Shown: positions 7,955-15,522, counted from the stretch's first letter. The stretch is DNA of 40,098 bases from Streptomyces sp. 8K308 (GCF_004348315.1 NZ_SMKC01000024.1:1-40098); one strand, 5' to 3'. Notes: a model not told the origin generated them from the letters alone. Translations and numbers: made by a program.

Positions 7955-8584
7955 ATGGGAGTGAGGAAGCGAGGCAGGCCGCGGTCCTTCGACCGGGAGA
8001 CGGCCCTGGAGAAGGCCCTGCGCGCCTTCTGGGAGCACGGCTACGAGGGCACCTCTGTCACCGACCTGACCCAGGCCATGGGGATCGGCGCCCCCAGCAT
8101 GTACGCGGCCTTCGGCGACAAGAAGACGCTGTTCGAGGAGGCCACCGAGTCCTACGTCCGGCGGTACGGCGGCTTCGTCCCCCGCGCCCTGGCCGAGGAG
8201 GCCACGGCGGAGGCGGCCATCGGCCGGGCGCTGCGCGAGGCCGCCGTCGAGTACACGGTGCCCGGCCGGCCGCACGGCTGCCTGGTGATCTCCGCCGTCG
8301 TCACCTACTCGGAGTCGGCCGAGGAGGTGGCCGAGGGCCTGCGCGAGATGCGGCGGCGCAACCTGGCCGCGTTCGAGAAGCGCATCCGGCAGGACATCGA
8401 CGCCGGCGTGCTCGCCCCTGACACCGACGCGGCGGGTCTTGCCAGGTTCGCCGCCACCGTGATGCAGGGCATGAGCCAGCAGTCGCGGGACGGCGCGAGC
8501 CGGGAGGAACTGCTCGCGGTGGCCGAGGCGGCGATGCTCGCCTGGCCGGCGAAGCGGGGAGCGGAAGGGGCCACCGGGGCCTGA
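7955..8584 (+). CDS. TetR/AcrR-family transcriptional regulator
   Basis: The 209-aa protein has an N-terminal helix-turn-helix: ALEKALRAFWEHGYEGTSVTDLTQAMGIGAPSMYAAFGDKKTLF is the classic TetR DNA-binding fold (about residues 17-60, quoted here only to identify it by FWEHGYEGTSV and MGIGAPSMYAAFGDK). The C-terminal ligand domain contains RPHGCLVISAVV, as in regulators of SDR and oxidoreductase genes. It starts at ATG 7955, and a -10-like TATAGA immediately upstream suggests a very short leader. It very likely controls the divergent SDR and itself through the twin boxes between them. The ligand is unknown. Confidence 0.9.
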   Translation: MGVRKRGRPRSFDRETALEKALRAFWEHGYEGTSVTDLTQAMGIGAPSMYAAFGDKKTLFEEATESYVRRYGGFVPRALAEEATAEAAIGRALREAAVEYTVPGRPHGCLVISAVVTYSESAEEVAEGLREMRRRNLAAFEKRIRQDIDAGVLAPDTDAAGLARFAATVMQGMSQQSRDGASREELLAVAEAAMLAWPAKRGAEGATGA

Positions 8585-8670
8585 GACACCCACGGGCCGC
8601 GGCGCCGGGGAGGGACCCTCAACCCTCTCGGCACCGCAGCCCGGAGCGATACGGGCCCATTGACGCCGTC

Positions 8671-8723
8671 AGGGCAGAGAGCGCCACGGGCCTCGCTCTG
8701 CCCTCCTGTGCGGGGAGGGCAGA
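8671..8723 (+). terminator. Two overlapping, mutually exclusive hairpins after tetR
   Basis: AGGGCAGAG (8671-8679) pairs perfectly with CTCTGCCCT (8696-8704). The same right arm can instead pair as TCTGCCCTCC (8697-8706) with GGAGGGCAGA (8714-8723). Neither is followed by a T-run. The simplest role is termination downstream of tetR; an attenuator-like switch before the kinase gene is possible. The rest of the 335-bp gap 8585-8919 shows no gene. Confidence 0.45.
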
Positions 8724-8919
8724 AGTCTCGTCATTGAGTCCCCATTCTGAACCGCGCCCGCCGCGTGTGTCCATGCTCTGAACGGACTTCCTGCCCCCAC
8801 CCGTTCCGCGCCATCGTTTCTTGAGCGCACTCATCGGCGCACTCGCCGGCGTACGCGCCCGCGCGATCGCCCTCCCGGGCATGGCACGCGCCCCCGGTAA
8901 GCTCGCCGGTGTGCCATCC

Positions 8920-10413
8920 ATGAACGACCTCGTCCATCAGCACACCGACCTCGGGGAGCGCGACCTCGAGTGGCTGCACCTGCTGGTCTCCGAGTGGCAG
9001 TTGCTCTCGGACCTCTCCTTCGCGGACCTGGTCCTCTGGCTGCCCACCAGGGACGGCACCCGCTACGTCTCGGTCGCCCAGATGCGGCCCAACACCGGGC
9101 CCACCTCCTACCAGGACGACATGGTCGGTCACCTGGTGCCGCGCGGTCGCCGCCCGCTGCTCGACGTCGCCCTCGATGAGGGCCGGATCGTGCGCGAGGG
9201 CGACCCCGAGTGGCGCGAGGAGGTGCCCGTGCGCGTGGAGTCCATCCCCGTGCGCCGGGAGAGCCGGGTGCTCGGCGTGATCGCGCGCAACACCAACCTG
9301 CTCACCGTCCGCACCCCGAGCCGCCTCGAGCTCACCTACCTGCAGAGCGCCTCCGACCTCGCCCAGATGATCGCCGCCGGCACCTTCCCCTTCCCCGGCC
9401 AGCAGGTCGGGATGGACCGCGCGCCCCGGGTCGGGGACGGCTTCATCCGGCTCGACGCGGAGGGCGTCGTCCTCTACGCCAGCCCCAACGCGCTCTCCGC
9501 CTACCACCGGCTCGGCCTCGCCGCCGACCTGGTGGGCCTGCCGCTCGGGCCGACCACCGCCGACCTCGCCCCCACCCGTGGCCCGGTGGACGAGTCGCTG
9601 GTCAAGCTGGCCAGCGGCTGGGCGCCGCGGGAGGCCGAGATCGAGGGCAACGACTGCGTCATCCAGCTGCGCGCCATCCCGCTCAAGCCCAAGGGGGAGC
9701 GCATCGGTTCGCTGATCCTGCTCCGCGACGTGACCGAGCTGCGGCGCCGCGAGCGGGAGTTGATCACCAAGGACGCCACCATCCGGGAGATCCACCACCG
9801 GGTGAAGAACAACCTGCAGACCGTGGCCGCGCTGCTGCGGCTGCAGTCCCGGCGGATCGGCGCCACCGGCGACTCCAGCGCCCAGGCCGCGCTCGACGAG
9901 GCCGTCCGCCGGGTCGGCTCCATCGCCATCGTGCACGAGACGCTCTCACAGAATCTCGACGAGCGTGTGGAGTTCGACGAGATCGCGGACCGCGTGATCA
10001 CCATGGTCGCCGAGCTCTCCCCGGACGGGCGGGTGTCGGCCCGCCGCACCGGGCGGTTCGGGATACTCGACGCCGAGACCGCGACGCCGCTGTCCATGGT
10101 GTTGACCGAGGTCCTGCAGAACGCGTTGGAGCACGCCTTCGGCCCGGACCGGCGCGGCACCATCGAGGTCGGCGCGACCCGCGGCGAGGTGCGGCGCGGG
10201 CGCGGCCGGCTGCTGGTCACCGTGCAGGACGACGGGCAGGGGCTCCCGGAGGGGTTCGATCCCCGCAGCAGCGGCAACCTGGGCCTGCAGATCGTCCGGA
10301 CGCTGGTGGAGGGCGAGTTGGGCGGCCGCTTCGACATGGTCCCGGTCGAGGAGGCCGGAGCCACCGGTACCCGGGTGGTCCTCGACATCCCGCTCGAGCA
10401 GCACAAGCGCTGA
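8920..10413 (+). CDS. PdtaS-type sensor histidine kinase (H_kinase_N, PAS, HisKA_2, HATPase)
   Basis: This is a soluble histidine kinase of about 497 aa with no membrane segments. The N-terminal GAF-like H_kinase_N domain (residues about 10-150) starts MNDLVHQHTDLGERDLEWLH. A PAS domain spans about 165-270, and the HisKA_2 phosphoacceptor EIHHRVKNNLQT has its His near 293. The ATPase domain shows LTEVLQNALEHAF and DDGQGLPEGF. It is the relative of M. tuberculosis PdtaS (Rv3220c), which phosphorylates an antiterminator-type response regulator. As in mycobacteria, it lies next to the whiB1/wblE gene. I chose ATG 8920 because the family begins there; GTG 8911 is an alternative. No response regulator is adjacent. 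Confidence 0.88.
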   Translation: MNDLVHQHTDLGERDLEWLHLLVSEWQLLSDLSFADLVLWLPTRDGTRYVSVAQMRPNTGPTSYQDDMVGHLVPRGRRPLLDVALDEGRIVREGDPEWREEVPVRVESIPVRRESRVLGVIARNTNLLTVRTPSRLELTYLQSASDLAQMIAAGTFPFPGQQVGMDRAPRVGDGFIRLDAEGVVLYASPNALSAYHRLGLAADLVGLPLGPTTADLAPTRGPVDESLVKLASGWAPREAEIEGNDCVIQLRAIPLKPKGERIGSLILLRDVTELRRRERELITKDATIREIHHRVKNNLQTVAALLRLQSRRIGATGDSSAQAALDEAVRRVGSIAIVHETLSQNLDERVEFDEIADRVITMVAELSPDGRVSARRTGRFGILDAETATPLSMVLTEVLQNALEHAFGPDRRGTIEVGATRGEVRRGRGRLLVTVQDDGQGLPEGFDPRSSGNLGLQIVRTLVEGELGGRFDMVPVEEAGATGTRVVLDIPLEQHKR

Positions 10414-10463
10414 GCGCCGGGCCACCGGTCGCGGGCAGGGGCGAGTTGTCGCGGGCAAGCGAA

Positions 10464-10503
10464 AGCCCCGACCCGGCGTGGCCGTTGCCACGGGATCGGG
10501 GCT
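10464..10503. terminator. Strong hairpin terminator between sensor kinase and wblE
   Basis: AGCCCCGA (10464-10471) pairs with TCGGGGCT (10496-10503), with more pairing inside (CCCG with CGGG, CGTGGC with GCCACG). It lies 50 bp past the kinase stop, between convergent genes, and probably serves both. Confidence 0.75.
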
Positions 10504-10603
10504 CAACGCTTGTTCGCGATCCGCACCTCGGTGCTACGCGTGCTGCGGCTCAAGGGCAGCAGGTGACGGCTGGGGCGACCGTCAGCGGGTCATCGGGCCA
10601 CGC

Positions 10604-10861
10604 TCAGGCGGTGGCCTTGCGCGCCCGGTTGCGAGCGGCGCGGCGCTTCATCGCACGGCGCTCGTCCTCGCTCATGCCGCCCCAGACACCGGAGTCCTGG
10701 CCGGACTCCAGGGCCCACTGCAGGCACTGCTCCATGACGGGGCAGCGGCGGCAGACGGCCTTGGCTTCCTCGATCTGCAGCAGCGCAGGACCGGTGTTGC
10801 CGATGGGGAAGAACAGCTCGGGGTCTTCCTCGCGGCAAACGGCGCTGTGACGCCAGTCCAT
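10604..10861 (-). CDS. wblE: WhiB-family iron-sulfur regulator (WblE, WhiB1 ortholog)
   Basis: This is an 85-aa WhiB-like protein. Cys9, then CRRC and EQC (Cys-X2-Cys-X5-Cys at about 37-46) give the four ligands of a 4Fe-4S cluster. The turn motif GVWGGMSEDER and the basic tail MKRRAARNRARKATA follow, for DNA and sigma-factor contact. The sequence is almost identical to S. coelicolor WblE as I remember it, and its M. tuberculosis ortholog WhiB1 is an essential NO-responsive regulator that binds SigA region 4. It starts at ATG 10861 with AGGAGAT upstream. A Crp-like dyad lies about 45 bp upstream. It is monocistronic and convergent with the PdtaS-type kinase. Confidence 0.93.
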   Translation of the reverse strand: MDWRHSAVCREEDPELFFPIGNTGPALLQIEEAKAVCRRCPVMEQCLQWALESGQDSGVWGGMSEDERRAMKRRAARNRARKATA

Positions 10862-10905
10862 GTCTGCTCCATCTCCTGCACGTTGCAGTTACATTGCTTG
10901 TGAAT

Positions 10906-10919
10906 GTGAACGCTTTCAC
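10906..10919. promoter_or_regulatory. Crp-like box upstream of wblE
   Basis: GTGAACGCTTTCAC fits the GTGA-N6-TCAC core of Crp sites exactly and is preceded by T, giving a perfect TGTGA half. It is centred about 51 bp before the wblE start. A LacI-type operator would look similar, but the fit to Crp is better. Confidence 0.5.
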
Positions 10920-10999
10920 GAATCCCCCGACAAAAGACGACCGGTTGCTCGGATGTCTTCTGATGGAGACCTAGGGGGGTCTGCTATCCCTCTGGGCGG

Positions 11000-11109
11000 G
11001 GAAGGGGGGTTCGGGCTCTCAAGGTGCCGATGCTTCGGCCGTCCCGATCGCCATGAAGAGGTTCGCAAACCTCGGCGGCGGATACAACCCCTTCCGGAAA
11101 GTTTTTTTT
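11000..11109 (+). ncRNA. Candidate structured small RNA with U8 tail
   Basis: GGAAGGGG (11000-11007) can pair with CCCCTTCC (11088-11095), enclosing two perfect hairpins: GCCGA-TGCT-TCGGC (11026-11039) and GAGGTT-CGCA-AACCTC (11058-11073). The eight T residues at 11102-11109 are striking in this GC-rich DNA and would form a U-tail on the plus strand. No coding frame fits. It lies in the gap 10862-11200 between wblE and the lipid kinase. It matches no RNA family I recognise. Confidence 0.35.
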
Positions 11110-11200
11110 GAATCCTTGGTGTCGCCTTGCTCACAGCCCTACTTCCCTCGGGTGGGGTCTGCGCTAAACGTTCGACTGCAAGGACTTTCCGCCGTTCTGC

Positions 11201-12172
11201 TCACACAATCACACGCAGTGCACGGCGCACGCCTGTGAACGAGACGCTGGTACGCAGTCCCAGGTGGTCACCATCAAGCTGAAACGGCTGTGGCGCCTGC
11301 GATTGCAAGGTGAACCGCGTCTCATCGTGCAGGGACACGACATGCCGCCCGCTCATCCCGCGCTCCGGCGACGAGGCGAGCAGCTGGGTCGCGAAACGCG
11401 CCAGAGCGGCTGATGACAGGCGGGTCACGGCCGTCAGGTCGAGCCCGGTGTCGAACGAGGCCCGAGGGGCCGCGTAGATCGGCCGGTTGCCGAAGAAGGT
11501 CCACGGCGCGGTGTTGCACACTATGGTCAACACCAGCCCGTCAACCGGCTCTTGGCCGTCGCGCAGCAGGCTGATCGTGCCGTGGTGACGCTGGTGCCGG
11601 TCGTCCGTGAAGTGCCGCACCGCCTGCCGCACATAGAGGGAGTGCGTGGAGCGCTTTCCGCGCTCCCGGTGCGACTCCACGCGCCCGATCACCCCGGCGT
11701 CGAAGCCGAAGCCCGCGCAGAAGGTGAACCAGCGGCTCGGCACCTCGGCGTCCGCCGAGCCGGGGGCGCCGGTCACCAGGCCGAGCCCGATCTCCCGTGA
11801 GCTGTCGTCGCGCAGCGCCCCGAGCAGCGCGCCGGTGGCCTCGACCGCGTCGTTGGGCAGCCCGAGCGCCCTGGCGAACACGTTGGTCGAGCCGCCGGGG
11901 ACCACCGCCAGGCTCGGCAGCTCGCCGCGGTGCGGCCCGTGGTGCAGCAGCCCGTTGACCACCTCGTTGACCGTGCCGTCGCCGCCGAGGGCGATCACCA
12001 GGTCCGTGGTGCCCTGCTCGGCCGCCCGCCGGGCGAGCTCCCTGGCGTGACCGCGGTACTCCGTGGCGGCGACCTCCAGCTTGAGATCGCTGGCGAGTGC
12101 GTGCGCCAGGACGTCACGGGTCCGCGCACTGGTGGTGGTGGCGACCGGATTGACCACGAGAAGTGCGCGCAT
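11201..12172 (-). CDS. Diacylglycerol/sphingosine-type lipid kinase
   Basis: The 323-aa protein carries a DAGK catalytic domain. It opens MRALLVVNPVAT (nucleotide-fold strand with the NP motif), then has the hallmark GGDGTVNEVVNG at about residues 68-79 and PGGSTNVFARALG. The C-terminal YegS-like domain includes the ligand loop QPFQLDGDHLG. It should phosphorylate diacylglycerol or a related lipid at the inner membrane face. The start at ATG 12172 is chosen because homology begins there; the longer upstream frame reads through the divergent gene's region. It is divergent from a small membrane protein gene 62 bp away. Confidence 0.88.
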   Translation of the reverse strand: MRALLVVNPVATTTSARTRDVLAHALASDLKLEVAATEYRGHARELARRAAEQGTTDLVIALGGDGTVNEVVNGLLHHGPHRGELPSLAVVPGGSTNVFARALGLPNDAVEATGALLGALRDDSSREIGLGLVTGAPGSADAEVPSRWFTFCAGFGFDAGVIGRVESHRERGKRSTHSLYVRQAVRHFTDDRHQRHHGTISLLRDGQEPVDGLVLTIVCNTAPWTFFGNRPIYAAPRASFDTGLDLTAVTRLSSAALARFATQLLASSPERGMSGRHVVSLHDETRFTLQSQAPQPFQLDGDHLGLRTSVSFTGVRRALRVIV

Positions 12173-12234
12173 GAAGTGCAGAGTACCCAGGCCAGGGCGG
12201 TGGGGGCGGCGGCGCCCGGCGCTACCCTGGCCAG

Positions 12235-12666
12235 GTGAGCGAGAACGGCGGCGGGGGCGGCGACCCCCGGGTGAGCGCGCGGCCGCGCACGGTGAGCGTC
12301 GCCGCGCTGCTGTGCGGACTGCAGGGCGTGGTGGTCGCGGGGCTCGGCGCGGTGCTGCTGGCACTCGCCGTGTTCGGCGACGCGGAGGACCTGACGCAGG
12401 CGGTGACCGGCGCGCTGACGGTACTGGTGCTCGCGGCGCTGCCGCTGGCCGCCGGCCACGGCCTGTGGCGGCTGCGCCGCTGGAGCCGGGGTCCGGCCGT
12501 GGTGATGCAGCTGCTCGCGCTGCCGGTGGCCTTCACGCTCCTGGGCAGTGGCCGCCTCTGGCCGCTGGCCGCCGTGGGGCTCGGTGTCTCGGCGGTGGCC
12601 GTGCTGGCCTGCCTCGTCAACCCCACGGCCACGGCCGCGCTCGGCGTCGGCCCGCGCGAGGCGTAG
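12235..12666 (+). CDS. Small four-helix membrane protein
   Basis: The 143-aa protein has four strongly hydrophobic segments (about residues 21-47, 56-74, 86-103 and 108-127), a Gly-rich N-terminus and no recognised domain. It starts at GTG 12235 with TACCCT about 8 bp upstream, the arrangement of a leaderless transcript. It lies between a divergent lipid kinase and the convergent sigma factor gene. I cannot give a function. Confidence 0.7.
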   Translation: MSENGGGGGDPRVSARPRTVSVAALLCGLQGVVVAGLGAVLLALAVFGDAEDLTQAVTGALTVLVLAALPLAAGHGLWRLRRWSRGPAVVMQLLALPVAFTLLGSGRLWPLAAVGLGVSAVAVLACLVNPTATAALGVGPREA

Positions 12667-12732
12667 TCCTGGCCGGGCGGGCTTGGCGGAGGGCTCTCCG
12701 GCCGGGCGTGCTGGGGTCGTGCTGTCCGACCG

Positions 12733-13626
12733 CTACTCCTCGACCAGCAGCTTCTCGCGGAGCTGCGCGAGGGTGCGGGCGAGCAGGCGGGAGACGTGCA
12801 TCTGGGAGATGCCGACCTCCTGGGCGATCTGTGACTGGGTCATGTTGCCGAAGAAGCGCAGCAGCAGGATCTTCTTCTCGCGCGGCGGCAGCTCCTCGAG
12901 CAGCGGCTTGAGCGACTCCCGGTACTCGACGCCCTCCAGCGCGTCGTCCTCGGCGCCCAACGTGTCCGCGACGGCCGGGGACTCGTCGTCGGTGTCCGGC
13001 ACGTCGAGGGAGAGCGTGCTGTACGCGTTCGCCGACTCCAGGCCCTCGAGCACGTCCTCCTCGGAGATGTTGAGCCGGCGGGCCAGCTCGTGCACCGTGG
13101 GCGCGCGGCCGTGCTGCTGCGACAGTTCGGCCGTGGCCTGGCCGAGCGAGAGCCGCAGCTCCTGCAGCCGGCGCGGCACCCGGACCGCCCAGCCCTTGTC
13201 GCGGAAGTGCCGCTTGATCTCCCCGACCACCGTCGGCGTGGCGTAGGTCGAGAACTCGACGCCGCGCTCCGGGTCGAACCGGTCCACGGACTTGATCAGG
13301 CCGATGGTGGCGACCTGGGTCAGGTCGTCGAGCGGCTCGCCCCGGTTCCGGAAACGCCTGGCGAGGTGCTCGACCAACGGCAGGTGCATCCTGACCAGCG
13401 TGTTGCGCAACTCGGCGCGCTCCGGCGAGCCCGGGGGCAGCCCGCGCAGCTCGACGAAGAGATCGCGCGCGGCGCTCCGGTCGTGCGGATCGGGCGCGGT
13501 GCGCCGCGGCGCGCTCCTCGCCGGCTCCTGCTGCTCGGGAATGGCGGCCGCAGCCGCTGTCGCCGTCTGTTCCACCTCGTTCACCTCGGCCCCCTCATCG
13601 TGTGACGGGCCCCGATCGCCGGTCAC
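12733..13626 (-). CDS. SigB/SigF/SigH-type RNA polymerase sigma factor (group 3)
   Basis: This is a stress/developmental sigma factor of about 297 aa. Region 2 runs through LDDLTQVATIGLIKSVDRFD and GVEFSTYATPTVVGEIKRHF. Region 3 follows (RVPRRLQELR), and region 4 ends with LLRFFGNMTQSQIA and VGISQMHVSRLL, the -35-binding helix-turn-helix. The GTG at 13626 overlaps the TGA of the anti-sigma gene, so translation is probably coupled; a second GTG at 13584 with GAGGGGG upstream would give a shorter form. Position and partner suggest the ortholog of S. coelicolor SigH (osmotic and septation control), from memory. The acidic and Ala-rich N-terminal 50 residues are not conserved in the family. Confidence 0.9.
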   Translation of the reverse strand: MTGDRGPSHDEGAEVNEVEQTATAAAAAIPEQQEPARSAPRRTAPDPHDRSAARDLFVELRGLPPGSPERAELRNTLVRMHLPLVEHLARRFRNRGEPLDDLTQVATIGLIKSVDRFDPERGVEFSTYATPTVVGEIKRHFRDKGWAVRVPRRLQELRLSLGQATAELSQQHGRAPTVHELARRLNISEEDVLEGLESANAYSTLSLDVPDTDDESPAVADTLGAEDDALEGVEYRESLKPLLEELPPREKKILLLRFFGNMTQSQIAQEVGISQMHVSRLLARTLAQLREKLLVEE

Positions 13627-14036
13627 GGCGCTCCGGGAGCGGCGCCGCGCTTCTTGTGCAGGCTGATGCTGACCGTCTTGTCCTCGCCGACGGTCGACTC
13701 GACCTCGCCCGCCAGCGCGGTCAACACGGTCCACGCGAAGGTGTCCCGCTCCGGGGCGTGGCCCTCGGTGGTCGGGGCCGAGACCGTGACCCGCAGCGCG
13801 TCACCGACCAGCGTGAACACGCAGTCAAGGACGCTGCCCGGCTTGGCCTGTTGCAGCAGGATGGCGCACGCCTCGTCGACCGCGATGCGCAGGTCCTCGA
13901 TCTCGTCGAGGGTGAAGTCCAGCCGGGCCGCGAGGCCGGCGGTGGCCGTCCGCAGCACCGACAGATAGGCGCCGGCGGCCGGCAGTCGGACTTCGACGAA
14001 GTCCTGCGATCCGGGCTCACCTGGGATTGGGGACAC
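13623..14036 (-). CDS. RsbW-like anti-sigma factor of the downstream sigma factor
   Basis: The 137-aa protein has the GHKL/HATPase_c fold of the RsbW/SpoIIAB class. It starts MSPIPGEPGSQDFVEVRLPA and has LDEIEDLRIAVDEACAILLQ where the ATP N-box lies. In kinase-active RsbW the corresponding segment is EACTNAV; here the Mg-binding Asn is replaced by Ile. It should bind and silence the sigma factor encoded next, with which it overlaps by four bases. I choose GTG 14036 because GGAGG lies five bases before it; GTG 14048 is an alternative. It resembles S. coelicolor PrsH/UshX by position. Confidence 0.85.
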   Translation of the reverse strand: MSPIPGEPGSQDFVEVRLPAAGAYLSVLRTATAGLAARLDFTLDEIEDLRIAVDEACAILLQQAKPGSVLDCVFTLVGDALRVTVSAPTTEGHAPERDTFAWTVLTALAGEVESTVGEDKTVSISLHKKRGAAPGAP

Positions 14037-14178
14037 CCTCACCTCCACAGAGACTCACACTGATTGAGCGCTCCCTGGCACCTGCCGGATGCCCTGGACG
14101 CTCTGCGACGCTACCGCGATCCCCGGCGCGCTGTCGCCTGCCGGGGGCAGCGCCGGCGGCCCTGACCACCTCGACGGT

Positions 14179-14193
14179 ATTACTCATCGTAAT
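14179..14193. promoter_or_regulatory. Dyad in the anti-sigma/sigma operon promoter region
   Basis: ATTAC-TCATC-GTAAT is a perfect five-base dyad in an AT-richer island about 150 bp upstream of the anti-sigma start. TAATAC on the minus strand next to it could be a -10 element. No SigB-type GTTT/GGGTA pair is evident to me. Confidence 0.25.
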
Positions 14194-14290
14194 GCATCCG
14201 GTGCTTACTGTGGCCAGCCTTGCGGCGCCAATTCCTCGGCGACGACGCGGCGTTGCGGGGGGTGGCAGCGCCATGATCATTGATCGTACT

Positions 14291-14308
14291 GCGCCGGGCG
14301 CCCGGCGC
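14291..14308 (-). terminator. 18-bp perfect palindrome after the Nudix gene
   Basis: GCGCCGGGCGCCCGGCGC is its own reverse complement and lies 18 bp past the Nudix stop codon. As RNA it forms a tight GC stem. It is the likely end of the tetR-Nudix transcript. Confidence 0.55.
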
Positions 14309-14326
14309 GGGGGCCGCCGGCCGCCG

Positions 14327-14812
14327 TCAGCCCCAACCCGGCAGGCTGACACCGGGATCCCCCGCCAGGCAGCGGTGGATCACGCGCTCCTCGCCGAAGA
14401 CCAGCGGCTCGGGTATCGCGCCGACCGGTACCCATTCCGCGCGGGAGTGCTTCTCCGGCTCCCGGTTGCGCAGGGTGCCGCTCCAGCGGTGGGCCGTGAA
14501 GATCACGGTGACGAAGCCGTTGGGCGACTCCACACCGTGCGCGCCGTGCACCACGTGTGCCAGGCGCAGCTCGGCCGGGTCGACCACGAGGCCCGTCTCC
14601 TCCTCCAACTCGCGGACGGCGGTGACCGTGACCGGCTCGCCCGGGTCGCTCTTGCCGACCGGCAGGTCCCAGTGGCCGGGGGCGAACTTGGCGTCGGGGC
14701 CGCGCTGGAGGAGCACGACGCGCTCCGCCGCGAGGTCGTGTACCAGCACGGCCGCGGCGAGCAGCGTCATCGAGCGGGTCGCGGGCGGCAGGGGAGCCTT
14801 GGGTGGTGCCAT
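14327..14812 (-). CDS. Nudix hydrolase
   Basis: The 161-aa protein has a complete Nudix box (GX5EX7REUXEEXGU), read as GKSDPGE, seven residues, then RELEEETGL at about residues 55-77. It should hydrolyse a nucleoside diphosphate linked to another group with a divalent metal; substrate unknown. I place the start at ATG 14812 because TAGGGT lies seven bases upstream, the layout of a leaderless Streptomyces mRNA. It lies 10 bp after the stop of a tetR gene on the same strand, so it may also be read from the tetR promoter. Confidence 0.88.
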   Translation of the reverse strand: MAPPKAPLPPATRSMTLLAAAVLVHDLAAERVVLLQRGPDAKFAPGHWDLPVGKSDPGEPVTVTAVRELEEETGLVVDPAELRLAHVVHGAHGVESPNGFVTVIFTAHRWSGTLRNREPEKHSRAEWVPVGAIPEPLVFGEERVIHRCLAGDPGVSLPGWG

Positions 14813-14819
14813 GGCCGCA

Positions 14820-14825
14820 ACCCTA
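14820..14825 (-). promoter_or_regulatory. -10 element of a leaderless Nudix transcript
   Basis: TAGGGT on the minus strand ends seven bases before the ATG at 14812, so transcription would begin at the A of the start codon. It overlaps the stop codon of the upstream tetR gene. No Shine-Dalgarno sequence is visible. Confidence 0.4.
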
Positions 14826-15446
14826 GGCGGTGGCACCGACATCGCGGGCGGCGTCTCGCGGTTCGAGCAGCGCGAAGGCGCGCGCGAGCAGCGCGGCCCG
14901 GTCGGCGCGGCCCTCGCCGCGCAGCCACTCGCGCCCCGCCGCGTCGAGCGCCGCCGCGGCGGCGCCGGTGAGCAGGTCGGCGGTGAACGCGTCGAGGCGG
15001 GCGTCGGGGCGCGCGCACAGCGCCTCGGCGACCAGCGCGCGCAACTCGTCGCGCTTCTGGTGCAGTCGGGCGCGAAGCGCCGGGCTCGACTCGATCAGTC
15101 GCAGCCCGGTCAGCTCGCGCTGTCCGGCGTGGATGCGGTCCTGCCAGGCGGCGAGCACGGTGGTCAGGCAGCGCCACGGCGGCTCGTCGGCCGGCCGGTC
15201 CGCGATCTCCTCGGCGATCCGCGCGGCCATCAGCTCCAGGTCGCCGAAGACCACGTCCTCCTTGCTGGCGAAGTACCGGAAGAAGCTGCGTTTGGACATG
15301 CCGGCCGCCCGGGCCACGTCCTCGACGGTCGTCTCCTCGTAGCCCCGGGTGGTGAACAGGTCGAGTGCCAATCTGGCCAGCTCGGCCCGGACCGCGCGCC
15401 TGGTGCGTTCGCGCAGGCCCGAGGCCGCTTCCTCGTCGCCGCTCAT
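14823..15446 (-). CDS. TetR-family transcriptional regulator
   Basis: The 207-aa protein has a textbook TetR helix-turn-helix at about residues 20-65: LFTTRGYEETTVEDVARAAG, then MSKRSFFRYFASKEDVV. The C-terminal domain has KRDELRALVAEAL, as in the MftR-like group of actinobacterial regulators. It is divergent from an SDR gene, with a 23-bp dyad operator in the 76-bp gap, so it probably represses the SDR and itself. The Nudix gene follows closely. Confidence 0.9.
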   Translation of the reverse strand: MSGDEEAASGLRERTRRAVRAELARLALDLFTTRGYEETTVEDVARAAGMSKRSFFRYFASKEDVVFGDLELMAARIAEEIADRPADEPPWRCLTTVLAAWQDRIHAGQRELTGLRLIESSPALRARLHQKRDELRALVAEALCARPDARLDAFTADLLTGAAAAALDAAGREWLRGEGRADRAALLARAFALLEPRDAARDVGATA

Positions 15447-15478
15447 GCCCAGAGTCTAGAGATCCGCACTGAGCGGCT

Positions 15479-15501
15479 ATTGTGTCACCCGGTGACGCAA
15501 T
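15479..15501. promoter_or_regulatory. Near-perfect 23-bp TetR operator
   Basis: The sequence starts ATTGTGTCACC and ends GGTGACGCAAT around a central C. The arms match at 10 of 11 positions. It lies between the divergent tetR (start 15446) and SDR (start 15523) genes and overlaps the space where their promoters must be. Confidence 0.75.
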
Positions 15502-15522
15502 CGTCGTTCGGTGAGGTAGCTG

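Noticed and set aside
10906..10919. LacI/cre-type operator reading of the wblE dyad
   Set aside because: The symmetric GTGA-N6-TCAC fits Crp better, and no LacI-type gene is nearby.
10967..11009. Two runs of six C on the minus strand, resembling a 6C RNA
   Set aside because: Only the first run lies in a convincing hairpin (AGACC/GGTCT). The second lacks a stem, and the location does not fit the 6C locus I remember.
14280..15522. Plus-strand frame opposite the Nudix and TetR genes, joined to the SDR tail
   Set aside because: Its first part is the antisense shadow of two well-supported genes. Only the last part (after about 16127) carries real SDR sequence.
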